From Pedococcus badiiscoriae (GTDB lineage: Bacteria > Actinomycetota > Actinomycetes > Actinomycetales > Dermatophilaceae), in assembly GCF_013408925.1 (NCBI RefSeq), contig NZ_JACCAB010000001.1, forward strand, positions 2,046,001 to 2,110,000: a DNA stretch of 64,000 bases, written 5' to 3'. Position 1 is the first letter of the stretch; every line of letters begins with the position of its first letter. Made by a program: the position numbers and the translations under genes. Positions 16,965 through 25,378 of the stretch are shown here, piece by piece. The notes under the pieces were generated by a model, which was not told where the DNA came from, did no database searches, and was given only the letters and a program-made list of their open reading frames with translations.

Positions 16965-17411
16965 TCGACCATCATGCGTTCCCGCCAAGGGTCTGGCTGG
17001 GAAGTTGGCGACGACCCACCGTTCCTTGTGCCCACAAGTCGGCCCGAGGACTCCCCGCTTCCCAGCATGGTGGCGAGCCCGCCAGCGGGATGCCCAGGCC
17101 CCTGATATCGGGGCGACGCCTGCGCGGCCGAGTCCTACTCTCTAGGCATAAAGGTCGCACGGTCTTTGGCACCCATGGTGCTCTGTAACGGTTAGGCGGT
17201 CGGGTCCCAGTCGACCAAGCCGTCCAGGATGCGCGCGTCGCCTTCGATCTCCTGGTAGCGACGGCCATTCCGGTGGACGGTGATTTGGTGTCTCATGCGC
17301 TCACTCTCACTGTGGCGACAGGTCCGAGCCGGGTGCCAACTCACTGCACGAAGTCGGCGTGGCAACCAGGCGGGTCTTGTCCAAGGCGGACCTGGACGCG
17401 GCCTCCGAGCT
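16965..17411. other. Intergenic region with one possible tiny ORF
   Basis: 447 bp without an obvious larger gene. It contains the 34-codon minus-strand frame at 17192-17296 described separately. Longer frames here lack domain or codon support. Confidence 0.4.
17192..17296 (-). CDS. Possible small protein (34 aa), unknown
   Basis: ATG at 17296, TAA at 17192-17194. The peptide starts MRHQITVHRNGRRYQEIEG and ends VDWDPTA, an amphipathic and non-repetitive composition unlike shadow frames in this GC-rich DNA. Ribosome-binding signal is weak (GAGAGTGAG region upstream). No family recognised; could be chance. Confidence 0.3.
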   Translation of the reverse strand: MRHQITVHRNGRRYQEIEGDARILDGLVDWDPTA

Positions 17412-17936
17412 GTGAGTACTTCATCCTCTCAGCCACCCAGATTGAGACATGCCGTACGGGCGATCATCCTGGCCGATGCCGACCGAGTTCTGTTGTGTCG
17501 CTTCAGTTTCCCGCACCCAGCTGTTCCGGCGGCCGCGACGGTCGTGTGGGCGGCCCCAGGCGGCGGCGTCGAGTCCGGTGAGCTCCCGCTCGCGGCACTG
17601 CGCAGGGAGCTGCACGAGGAAACGGGGCTCGTCATCGACGTCGACCCGCCCCACGTTTGGCACCAGGAGGTCGTCGGTCCCGGCCTGGCGGACGGTTACG
17701 CCGGGCTTGTCAACGACTACTACCTCGTGCGCGCCAGGCACTTCGACCCCCGTGGCTCGCTGTCAGAGGACGACCTCGTCGCTGAGCACATCAGCGGGAT
17801 GCGATGGTGGCAGCACGCTGACATCGCCGCATACGAGGGAACCGACCTGTTCTCACCCCGGGACCTCGCCACACCCCTCGGGTTGCTGATCGCGGGTGAC
17901 ATCCCCGACGCGCCGGTGACGATCCTCGGCCCGTGA
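17412..17936 (+). CDS. Nudix hydrolase
   Basis: 174 residues from GTG 17412. The Nudix box GX5EX7REUXEEXGU is intact: GGVESGELPLAALRRELHEE then TGL, at residues ~54-76. The N-terminus RHAVRAIILADADRVLLCRF fits the usual first strand. Hydrolyses a nucleoside-diphosphate-linked substrate in the cytoplasm; the specific substrate cannot be inferred. The stop codon overlaps a possible GTG start of the next gene (GTGA at 17933), suggesting co-transcription. Confidence 0.85.
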   Translation: MSTSSSQPPRLRHAVRAIILADADRVLLCRFSFPHPAVPAAATVVWAAPGGGVESGELPLAALRRELHEETGLVIDVDPPHVWHQEVVGPGLADGYAGLVNDYYLVRARHFDPRGSLSEDDLVAEHISGMRWWQHADIAAYEGTDLFSPRDLATPLGLLIAGDIPDAPVTILGP

Positions 17937-18034
17937 TCCCTTGGGCACGCATACCTCCGGTTCTGCGCGATCCGAGCAGCTTCGGAGCGAAACTCCGTCG
18001 ACAACCGCTCGTCCGTGCTGATGGACTCGGCCGC

Positions 18035-18982
18035 GTGACTGACGCGCTGCACGAGGACGAACTGCGGATCGACGCCAGTCTCGTTCGGGCCCTCGTTGAC
18101 CGCGCCCTCCCGGAATACGCGTCACTACCCCTGAGTCGTTTGAGTGCTTCGGGTTCAAGCAACGCGCTCTTCCGGCTCGGCGACGAGCTCCTCGTCCGCC
18201 TTCCCCGACAGCCGGGGGGAGCCGCGACCATTGACAAGGAAGCGCATTGGCTGCCCCGGATGGGGCCGCTGCTCCCGGTCAGCGTGCCCGAGGTCCTCGC
18301 TGTCGGGAAGCCGGATCTCGGCTATCCCGAACGGTGGTCGGTGGTGCGCTGGCTCGATGGCGAGGTCCCCACGGGCGCAGATCCCGCGTCGCGCACCGGC
18401 CCGACGCGCACGGGCCTGGCGCGTGACCTCGCTGCCGTGGTCACCGCCCTGCGCGACATCCCGGTGCCTCACAGCGCGCTGGGTGACCCGCAGCTTCGGT
18501 GGTATCGCGGCGCCCCACTGGAGTCGATGGCTGACTCAACGCGTCGCGTCCTTGGTGAATGTCGCGGCATCCCGGATCTGGACCTGGACCTGGAAGCCGC
18601 GCTGCGGGTATGGGAACACGCCATGGCCCTTCCCACAGAAGGTGGAGGGTCGCAGCCGCGCTGGTTCCACGGGGACCTGGTGGCCGAGAACCTTCTGGTG
18701 CGCGGTGAGCGCCTCGCCGCAGTGCTGGACTTCGGTGGACTGGCCGTCGGCGATCCGACAGTCGATCTGATCGTTGCGTGGGACGTGCTCGACCCTGCGG
18801 CCCGCGATGTGTTCCGTCGCGCCGTCGGGGTCGACGACACGTCCTGGCTGCGAGGCAGGGCATGGGCGCTTTCGTTGGCCCTCGGGACCTTTCCGTACTA
18901 CTGGAACACCATGCCCGACCGGTGCGCCAGCAGGCTTGCCGTCGCGCGGTCCGTGCTCGCCGACGCCGCGTCAACTCCATGA
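18035..18982 (+). CDS. Aminoglycoside phosphotransferase (APH) family protein
   Basis: 315 residues from GTG 18035, where the family N-terminus begins (ALVDRALPEYASLPLSRL). GTG 17933 would add 34 residues and give a 4-nt overlap with the Nudix gene. Kinase-like fold: SGSSNALFRLGDELLVRLPR (ATP loop), HGDLVAENLLV with the catalytic Asp, and LDFGGLAVGDPTVDL as the metal-binding DFG. APH-family enzymes phosphorylate aminoglycosides, sugars or other small molecules. Resistance should not be assumed. Confidence 0.85.
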   Translation: MTDALHEDELRIDASLVRALVDRALPEYASLPLSRLSASGSSNALFRLGDELLVRLPRQPGGAATIDKEAHWLPRMGPLLPVSVPEVLAVGKPDLGYPERWSVVRWLDGEVPTGADPASRTGPTRTGLARDLAAVVTALRDIPVPHSALGDPQLRWYRGAPLESMADSTRRVLGECRGIPDLDLDLEAALRVWEHAMALPTEGGGSQPRWFHGDLVAENLLVRGERLAAVLDFGGLAVGDPTVDLIVAWDVLDPAARDVFRRAVGVDDTSWLRGRAWALSLALGTFPYYWNTMPDRCASRLAVARSVLADAASTP

Positions 18983-19048
18983 CCAATGGCGCGTGCTCCG
19001 TTGGTTACGTCTCGGAACCGTTGCGCCTGACTCGGTAGCGTGCAGCGC

Positions 19049-19486
19049 ATGCCAATCAAACTCGAGAACGTCGGGATCGCCGTCCGCGACCTGGAGGCGA
19101 CGATCGCCTTCTTCACCGATCTGGGGCTCATCCTGGTTGGACGTGACACGGTCAGCGGAGAGTGGACCGACACCGCCGTGGGTCTTGACGGCAACCACGC
19201 CAACATCGCCATGCTCCAGACCCCCGACGCAAACGGTCGCCTCGAGCTCTTCGAGTACATCCACCCCGACGCGATCGAGACACAGCCAACCCGGCCCAAC
19301 GAGATCGGCATGCACAGGGTGGCCTTCTCAGTCGACGACATCGACGAGGCCCTGGCAATCGCAGCCAGGCACGGCTGCCAGCCGCTTCGCGGGGTGGCCA
19401 ACTACGAGGACGTGTACAGGCTCACCTACCTCCGCGGTCCGAGCGGAATCATCGTGATGCTCGCCCAGGACCTGACGAAGAACTGA
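19049..19486 (+). CDS. VOC (glyoxalase/bleomycin resistance) family protein
   Basis: 145 residues. Vicinal oxygen chelate fold with two beta-alpha-beta-beta-beta halves: ENVGIAVRDLEATIAFFTDL at the start, ELFEYIHP in the middle, GMHRVAFSVDDIDEALAIAA, and a final strand GIIVMLAQDL. Candidate metal ligands are His322-type positions in GMHRVAF and Glu in RLELFEY. TAGCGT (19036-19041) lies 7 nt before ATG 19049, indicating leaderless transcription. Substrate unknown (glyoxalase or dioxygenase type). Confidence 0.85.
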   Translation: MPIKLENVGIAVRDLEATIAFFTDLGLILVGRDTVSGEWTDTAVGLDGNHANIAMLQTPDANGRLELFEYIHPDAIETQPTRPNEIGMHRVAFSVDDIDEALAIAARHGCQPLRGVANYEDVYRLTYLRGPSGIIVMLAQDLTKN

Positions 19487-19523
19487 CAGCGGTCGGACGC
19501 CTGAGGTGTGGGAGAGTAAGGGC

Positions 19524-20474
19524 GTGGGGGGATACCTCGACTACACCGGGCTCGCGGACCGCATCGCAGGTGGCGTGCGGATGATTCCCATCTCGACTGC
19601 CGCGGGTGACTTCCGGGTGTGGACCAAGCGGGTCGGCAACAATCCGCGCATCAAGGTGCTGCTCTTGCACGGCGGCCCGGCCGCGACCCACGAGTATCTC
19701 GAGTCGTTCGATGGCTGGATGCCACAGGCGGGCGTGCAGTACTTCTACTACGACCAGCTGGGCTCGCACTACAGCGACCAGCCGGACGACCCCTCGTTGT
19801 GGGAGGTGGATCGCTTCGTCGAGGAGGTCGAGCAGGTCCGGATCGCCCTCGAGCTGGGCCCGGAGGACTTCTTCCTCTACGGCCATTCGTGGGGCGGGTT
19901 GTTGGCAATCGAGTACGCGTTGGCCCACCAGGAGCAGCTCAAGGGTCTGGTCATCTCCAACATGATGGCCAGCGCTCCTGCATACAACGCGTACGCCGAG
20001 AGCTCGTTGATGCCGGCCATGGACCAGGACGCCTTGGCACAGATCAAGCGTCTTGAGTCGACTGGCCAGACCCAAGACCCTGCCTACGAGGCCCTCCTGA
20101 TGGAGCACTTCTACGTCCACCACATCTGCCGGTTGCCGCTCGAGGAGTGGCCCGAACCGCTCGTGCGATCGTTCGCCCACCTCAACCAACCGGTGTACAC
20201 GCTGATGCAGGGACCGAGCGAGCTCGGGGCCAGCGGGAAGCTCGCCGACTGGGACCGCACGGCCGAGCTGTCCGAGATCACGGTGCCGACCCTGGTGATC
20301 GGCGCCGAGCACGACACCATGGATCCCCATCACCTCGAATGGATGGCCTCCCAGTTCGTCAACGGGACCTACCACCACTGCCCCAACGGCAGTCACATGT
20401 GCCTTGTGGACGACGCGGACACTTACTTCGCGGGACTCACCGCGTTCCTCCACCGCGTCGATGCGCAGGTTTGA
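19524..20474 (+). CDS. Proline iminopeptidase-family alpha/beta hydrolase (S33)
   Basis: 316 residues from GTG 19524, with GGAGAG 7 nt upstream (19511-19516). Family motifs: LLHGGPAATHEYLESF (oxyanion hole HGGP), YFYYDQLGSHYSDQP, and the nucleophile elbow GHSWGG. The acid is Asp in GAEHDTMDP and the catalytic His lies in PNGSHM near the C-terminus. Prolyl aminopeptidases release N-terminal Pro; relatives also act on small amides. Cytoplasmic, no signal peptide. Confidence 0.88.
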   Translation: MGGYLDYTGLADRIAGGVRMIPISTAAGDFRVWTKRVGNNPRIKVLLLHGGPAATHEYLESFDGWMPQAGVQYFYYDQLGSHYSDQPDDPSLWEVDRFVEEVEQVRIALELGPEDFFLYGHSWGGLLAIEYALAHQEQLKGLVISNMMASAPAYNAYAESSLMPAMDQDALAQIKRLESTGQTQDPAYEALLMEHFYVHHICRLPLEEWPEPLVRSFAHLNQPVYTLMQGPSELGASGKLADWDRTAELSEITVPTLVIGAEHDTMDPHHLEWMASQFVNGTYHHCPNGSHMCLVDDADTYFAGLTAFLHRVDAQV

Positions 20475-20516
20475 GAAGTAGTCGAGGCAGCGGCCGACGT
20501 GTCAGGGCACGTCACG

Positions 20517-21086
20517 TCAAGCCGTTGCTCCGGTGGGCCGGTATCGCACGGCGACCGCCCCCGAGCGGAACTCATGGCGATCCACGAGCTCGAGCTGGAT
20601 GCGCTCGCTCAGACCGGCGAGCAACGTCGGCCCGTGACCGGCAAGGACCGGCTGCACCACGAACGCGTACTCGTCGATCAGTCCCAGATCTGCCAACGCC
20701 AGGGGGAGCGTCACGCCACCCACGAACAGGCCCTCGCCCGGCTCCTGCTTGAGCCGCTGCACCGCTTGCCCCACGTCGCCCCGCACCAGCTCGGCATTCC
20801 AGTCGACGCCGCTCAGCGTGCTCGACACGACGTACTTCTTCGTTCGGTCGATGGCCTCGGCGAACGGGATCTCCGCCTCACCCATCCAGTCGGGCCACGT
20901 GCCCGTGGCCGGTCGCCGCCACGCCGACTCCATCATCTCGTAGGTCACCCGCCCGAACAGGAGGGCATCGGCGCGTTCCATCTCAGCGGTCCAGTAGCGC
21001 ATCGACTCTTCGTCAGGGGGGAGTCCTGCCTCGTGATGGCAGCAGCCGTCGAGCGTGACGTTGATCGAGTAGCGAAGTGGTCTCAT
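20517..21086 (-). CDS. Dihydrofolate reductase/RibD C-terminal-domain protein
   Basis: 189 residues from ATG 21086, with AGGAGG 8 nt upstream. Pattern: YSINVTLDGCCHHEAG, ADALLFGRVTYEMMESAWR, KKYVVSSTL, and GGVTLPLALADLGLIDEYAF. This is the YyaP/YwjB-type DHFR-like fold common in actinobacteria. It probably binds NADPH; physiological substrate unknown and it is unlikely to be the housekeeping folate enzyme. Confidence 0.87.
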   Translation of the reverse strand: MRPLRYSINVTLDGCCHHEAGLPPDEESMRYWTAEMERADALLFGRVTYEMMESAWRRPATGTWPDWMGEAEIPFAEAIDRTKKYVVSSTLSGVDWNAELVRGDVGQAVQRLKQEPGEGLFVGGVTLPLALADLGLIDEYAFVVQPVLAGHGPTLLAGLSERIQLELVDRHEFRSGAVAVRYRPTGATA

Positions 21087-21270
21087 CTGTTGCCCTCCTG
21101 AGCTGCGCCCCGCGCGCCTTCTCCCGACCGTACTCAGGCCGCCCTCGAGGTGTCCCCGTAATCGCGCTGCGGATGCCCTGATTGTCCCTTGCCAGACCCG
21201 CCCGAGAGGGGAAGGGTTGTGCGGTGACGGCAGCGCCGTCGGGGCGCTGCCCCGATCAAAGGAGCACGTC

Positions 21271-21894
21271 GTGTATGCACGCACCACCACGATTCAGGCG
21301 GACCGCTCCAAGGTCGAGGACGGGATCAGCCGCGTCCGGGACCAGGTCTTCCCCGCCGTGACGGCCATCGACGGCTGTGCCGGGATGTCGCTGCTTGTCG
21401 ACCGCGAGTCGGGCCGCTGCATCGCGACGACCGCCTGGGAGTCAGAGGCCGCCATGCGAGCCAGCACTGACCAGGTGAAGCCCCTGCGAGACGACGCTGA
21501 GCAGAGCTTCGGAGCGAACTCCAGCGAGGTCGCGACCTGGGAGGTCGCCGTGATGCACCGCGACCACGCCAGTCCTGAGGGCGCGTGTGCTCGCGTCACC
21601 TGGCTGCGCGGGGACGAGGGACTGGCAGACCGGGCTGCTGACGTCTACCGGTCGGTCGTCCTTCCCACGGTGCAGGAGTGGGACGGGTTCTGCAGCGCGA
21701 ACCTGATGATCAGCCGGGAGACCGGTCGCATCGTAGGCACGGTCACCTTCGAGACCTCGGCCCAGCTCGAGGCCACGCGTGAGGCGGCCAAGGACCTGCG
21801 CCAGCGCGCCAGCGAACGGCTCGGCGCGACGGTCGACGACGTGGCGGAGATGGAGGTGGCACTCGCCCACCTGCACGTGCCCGAGCTGGTCTGA
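21271..21894 (+). CDS. Duplicated antibiotic-biosynthesis-monooxygenase (ABM)-fold protein
   Basis: 207 residues from GTG 21271, AAAGGAG 6 nt upstream. Two ferredoxin-like alpha/beta halves: residues 1-~95 (YARTTTIQADRS, FPAVTAIDGCAGMSLLVDRE) and ~100-205 (LPTVQEWDGFCSANLMISRE, GRIVGTVTFETSAQLEATRE). The matched halves indicate an internal duplication forming one intramolecular dimeric alpha/beta barrel. Possible monooxygenase or haem-binding role; no activity can be claimed. Confidence 0.8.
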   Translation: MYARTTTIQADRSKVEDGISRVRDQVFPAVTAIDGCAGMSLLVDRESGRCIATTAWESEAAMRASTDQVKPLRDDAEQSFGANSSEVATWEVAVMHRDHASPEGACARVTWLRGDEGLADRAADVYRSVVLPTVQEWDGFCSANLMISRETGRIVGTVTFETSAQLEATREAAKDLRQRASERLGATVDDVAEMEVALAHLHVPELV

Positions 21895-21917
21895 CCTCTT
21901 CGGGTCAGGGCGCGAAC

Positions 21918-21960
21918 GTGCGCCGTCGGTGTCAACGACGCGGTTGACTCGGCGGCGCAC
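21918..21960. terminator. Two-part hairpin between convergent genes
   Basis: GTGCGCCG (21918-21925) pairs with CGGCGCAC (21953-21960), with an inner TCAAC/GTTGA stem. Lies between the ABM gene and the frameshifted minus-strand gene. Confidence 0.5.
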
Positions 21961-21989
21961 TCACGTGACGGCGCAGACCCCGAGTGCGG

Positions 21990-22588
21990 CTAGAGCGACT
22001 GCGAGACGGAGACCTCCACCATGCCCGAGGAGACCTGCATGTCGGGGGCCGTGTCGGTGGAGACCTCCTCGTACCCGGTAGCGGTCGTGCTGAGGTGAAG
22101 GTCCTGCGGTTTCACCGTCAGCACGAGGGCGATCTGGGCTGTCGACCTGGCCCGGGACGTGGACCCACCACCGAGCAGATGACCTGCACCGTGGCCGGCA
22201 CATTGCCCGGTAGCCACGCGGTGTCACCCTCCACCCTGCACCACAACCTCGGGACCGCTGAGAGGTCAGCGGGGCGATAGCCGGCGGCGGTGAGCGCAGC
22301 GCCTGCCTTGAACATCCGCGACCGGATCGTCGTGGGCACTGCCAGCGGGCCATACGCCACTCCCGTGGGTTGCTGGTCCCCGATGTACGTGCCCTCACGA
22401 CGAACGCCTTGGGGCTCGTGCCCGGTGAACGCCTGATAGACCCGCGTGGCGTCGCGCTGCGCAACCTCGAATGGGTCGACCTGAGCCCAGGCGAGCCGGC
22501 TGAGCGCGACACACGTGACCAGGACGCCAACCACGAGCAGCACTCGCCGAACGCGGCGCGCGAGCGGCGAGGCCTGGGCTGGGATCAC
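21990..22588 (-). pseudogene. Membrane-anchored hypothetical protein, interrupted by a frameshift
   Basis: The frame starting at ATG 22588 gives a basic N-terminus and one transmembrane helix (RVLLVVGVLVTCVALSRLA), then a domain with EVAQRDATRVYQAFTGH and SAVPRLWCRVEGDTAW. It derails near 22150-22180 into a Pro/Arg/Ser run and stops at 22118. The -1 frame continues with sensible strands (STAQIALVLTVKPQDLHLST) to a stop at 21990. Restoring one base yields ~199 residues. Unknown family. Lesion or sequencing error cannot be separated here. Confidence 0.55.
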
Positions 22589-22747
22589 CTGAGCAGTATC
22601 AACGCCTGCGGGCTCCCTCGAGCTCCTTTAAGGCGTTGTGCCTTCCCCGTGGGGCCCCTCTGCACCTGCCGGCAGGTCGCCACAGGGGGGACCGCCGGTG
22701 CAACCCTGCGGCCGGTCACTTACCGGGCACGCACTAGGGTTTGGGGG

Positions 22748-24109
22748 ATGCTGAGGACGACGGCGGCGGTAGTCGCGGGCAAGGCTGCGAGGGTCGCTTC
22801 GCGGCTTCGTGGCGGGGGCTCCGCGCTCCCCGGCCTGGTGGCCGAACGCATCGACCCGGGTTTCCTGGCCCATGCGCTGGCTGACGTGCCGGACGGGATC
22901 GTCGTCGTCACCGGCACCAACGGCAAGACGACGACCACGAAGATGCTGGTCGCGGTGCTGCGCGCCCACGGACGCACCGTCTTCAGCAACCCCACCGGCT
23001 CCAACTTCACCCGCGGGGTGATCTCCTCGATGCTGGGTGAGCTGCCCCTGCGCGGCCGGCTCGACGCCGACCTGGCGGTGCTCGAGCTCGACGAGGCCCA
23101 CGCCTTGAAGTTCGCCGCCGCAGTCCGTCCGACCCACGCCCTGCTGCTCAACGTCGCCCGCGACCAGCTCGACCGGTTCGCCGAGATCGACCACACCGCG
23201 CAGCTGCTCGCCTCGCTGGCCGAGCAGACGACGACCGGGGTGGTGCTCAACCTCGACGACTCGTTCGTCTCGCGGATCCGGGACAGGGTCGCCGACGGGG
23301 TGACCGTCCGCTACTTCGGAGTGGACAAGTCGATCGCGGACCGGCTGCCCGAGCTCCAGGAGCAGGACGTCCGGTTCGAGGACGACTTCGTGCCACCCGT
23401 CGCGGGTCCGCAGGACGGGCTGCTGAAGCCGAGCGACGAGCGGACCTTCGAGGTCGTGTTCGGCTCTGACACAGCAGGCTCGGACACATCAGGCTCGGAC
23501 ACAGCGGGCTCAAACACAGAAGGCAACGGCACGGTCGGTCCGCTCGAGCTCCAGCAGCGCGGACTGGCCGCGATGATCAACGCCACGGCTGCCACGGCCA
23601 CGGCCCGGATGCTGCTCGGCGACGCGTTCGACCCGGCAGCTGCCGCGGAGGCCCTCCGCGCGGTGACGCCACCGTTCGGCCGCGGCGAGGTGGTCATGGT
23701 CGACGGCCAGCCGCTCGAGCTCGTCCTCGTGAAGAACCCCGCGGGCTTCACGGTGGCACTGGGTACGTACGGCTCGACCCCGGTCGCGACGATGATCGCG
23801 ATCAACGACAACTACGCGGACGGTCGCGACGTCTCCTGGCTCTACGACGTGAGCTTCGAGAGCCTGCGGGCCCGCGGCGTCACGATCACCAGCGGCGTCC
23901 GGGGCTACGACATGGCGCTGCGGCTCCAGTACGACGACGTCGCCGTCGCGGCGGTCGAGACCGACCTCGACGCGGCGCTCGACTCGTTCCTCGCCCAGCA
24001 TCCGCAGGAGCCGAAGCGGATCTTCTGCACCTACACCGCGATGATGGCGCTGCGCCGCACCCTGGCCGCGCGCTACGACCTGCCCGACATCGGCGAGGAG
24101 GCGTCATGA
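22748..24109 (+). CDS. murT: MurT: lipid II isoglutaminyl synthase, Mur-ligase-like subunit
   Basis: 453 residues. Mur-ligase P-loop TGTNGKTTTTKM (~55-66), Mur central domain, and C-terminal DUF1727-type segment ending MMALRRTLAARYDLP. With GatD it amidates D-Glu of lipid II to D-isoGln, using ATP. The ATG at 22748 has TAGGGT 7 nt upstream (leaderless). The Cys4 zinc ribbon of well-studied MurT proteins is absent: the only Cys is near the end (RIFCTYT). In its neighbourhood sits a GSDTA-type repeat (four units). Overlaps gatD by ATGA. Confidence 0.9.
   Translation: MLRTTAAVVAGKAARVASRLRGGGSALPGLVAERIDPGFLAHALADVPDGIVVVTGTNGKTTTTKMLVAVLRAHGRTVFSNPTGSNFTRGVISSMLGELPLRGRLDADLAVLELDEAHALKFAAAVRPTHALLLNVARDQLDRFAEIDHTAQLLASLAEQTTTGVVLNLDDSFVSRIRDRVADGVTVRYFGVDKSIADRLPELQEQDVRFEDDFVPPVAGPQDGLLKPSDERTFEVVFGSDTAGSDTSGSDTAGSNTEGNGTVGPLELQQRGLAAMINATAATATARMLLGDAFDPAAAAEALRAVTPPFGRGEVVMVDGQPLELVLVKNPAGFTVALGTYGSTPVATMIAINDNYADGRDVSWLYDVSFESLRARGVTITSGVRGYDMALRLQYDDVAVAAVETDLDAALDSFLAQHPQEPKRIFCTYTAMMALRRTLAARYDLPDIGEEAS
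23462..23521 (+). repeat. Coding minisatellite in murT, 4 x 15 bp
   Basis: Units of 15 bp at 23462, 23477, 23492 and 23507 encode GSDTA, GSDTS, GSDTA, GSNTE. In frame, so length variation would not break the gene. Confidence 0.85.
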
Positions 24110-24924
24110 GCACCGCGAGCCAGCCGCACGGCATACCCGATGTCTCCATCCCGGGGGAGCCGGAGGGTTCGGCGCGGGTGCCCGATGCGGACCGCGCCGG
24201 CAAGGGCGTCATCCACGTGGTGCACCTCTACCCGCGTGAGATGAGCATCTACGGCGACCTCGGCAACACGAGGACCCTCGCGGCCCGCATCCGGCGCCAC
24301 GGATACAGCCCGGTCGTGCACCAGCACCACCCCGGTGGCGAGTTCCCGGAGACTGCCCACCTCATCGTCGGCGGCGGCGGCCAGGACTCGGGACAGGTGC
24401 GGGTCGAGGCGGACCTCGAGCAGATCGGCGACCGGCTGCATGCGCTGGCGGACGCTGGCACGCCGATGCTGATGATCTGCGGGATGTACCAGCTGCTCGG
24501 GAACGCGTTCATCACCGTGGACGGCAAGCGGTTGCCAGGGCTGGGGATCCTCGACGTCACCACCCAGGGCAACGCCAAGCGGATGATCGGGCCCGTCGTC
24601 CTCACGACCGAGTTCGGTGACGTCGTGGGCTACGAGAACCACTCCGGCTCGACCACTCTCGGTGCGGGGCAGGCGCCGTTCGGGACCGTGCGGTCCGGGT
24701 TCGGCAACAACGGCACCGATGGCACCGAGGGTGCGCGCACGGGCAACGTCTTCGGCTCCTACCTGCACGGGCCGATCCTGCCGGCCAACCCTGTCTTCGC
24801 CGACGCGCTGATCGGCCTCGCCGCCGAGCACGCCACGGGTCGTCCGTTCGAACCGGAGCCCCAGGACGACGCCATCGCCGACGAGGCACGCACCCGCCAG
24901 GTCCGGCGGCTCGTCAGGCGCTGA
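24106..24924 (+). CDS. gatD: GatD: lipid II isoglutaminyl synthase glutaminase subunit
   Basis: 272 residues, CobB/CobQ-type class I glutaminase. The nucleophile is Cys125 in MLMICGMYQLLG and the catalytic His221 lies in SYLHGP. Delivers ammonia to MurT for amidation of the lipid II peptide stem. ATGA overlap with murT indicates a coupled complex. Carries an extra hydrophilic N-terminus of ~33 residues before VIHVVHLYPREMSIYGD. Both subunits are usually essential in Gram-positive bacteria with amidated peptidoglycan. Confidence 0.93.
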   Translation: MSTASQPHGIPDVSIPGEPEGSARVPDADRAGKGVIHVVHLYPREMSIYGDLGNTRTLAARIRRHGYSPVVHQHHPGGEFPETAHLIVGGGGQDSGQVRVEADLEQIGDRLHALADAGTPMLMICGMYQLLGNAFITVDGKRLPGLGILDVTTQGNAKRMIGPVVLTTEFGDVVGYENHSGSTTLGAGQAPFGTVRSGFGNNGTDGTEGARTGNVFGSYLHGPILPANPVFADALIGLAAEHATGRPFEPEPQDDAIADEARTRQVRRLVRR

Positions 24925-24946
24925 GCCCGGCCGCGCGACGAGACAG

Positions 24947-25378
24947 TCAGTCCTCGCCCGGCGGCCACTGCAGTCGCAGGTCCAGCAGGGCGTCCAGGGC
25001 GATCGACTCCCCGTCCCGGGCACCGGCTCCGACCTGCAGCGGGGGAGGCGTGGGCTCGATCGGCACCACCCGCCAGCGTCCGAAGCGGTGCGGGGCGACG
25101 ACGAGCACGTAGTACCCGCCGTCGATGCCGACGCCGATCGAGCGGTCCCGTCGCAGGTACCAGCCGAGCACGCCGGTGCGGTAGCGACCGCCACCGGACC
25201 AGGGGCGCGCAGTCAGCTCCTCGGTGGGCAGCCCGGCCTCGCGCGCCCGGACCACGAACCGGTCCACCAGCACCTGCGCCTTGGCCGACTCGCGCTCGCG
25301 GCGCAGCCGGTCCGCCTCGACGTGGTAGTCGGCCTTCTCGGCGCGTTCGGCTCGCCGCCGCGCGGCCTCGTCATCCAC
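24947..25378 (-). CDS. Conserved hypothetical protein with basic coiled-coil start
   Basis: 143 residues from GTG 25378, overlapping the upstream gene by 8 nt. Residues 1-~45 are charged and helical (EAARRRAERAEKADYHVEAD); then comes a beta-rich region with GWYLRRDRSIGVGIDGGYYVL and a Pro-rich end. No named family recognised. Co-transcribed with the LPG-synthase-TM and PIG-L genes. Confidence 0.65.
   Translation of the reverse strand: MDDEAARRRAERAEKADYHVEADRLRRERESAKAQVLVDRFVVRAREAGLPTEELTARPWSGGGRYRTGVLGWYLRRDRSIGVGIDGGYYVLVVAPHRFGRWRVVPIEPTPPPLQVGAGARDGESIALDALLDLRLQWPPGED

Noticed and set aside
17933..18982. Longer APH start at GTG 17933 with a 4-nt overlap to the Nudix gene
   Set aside because: The added 34 residues are Arg/Pro-rich and not family-like; kept only as an alternative start.
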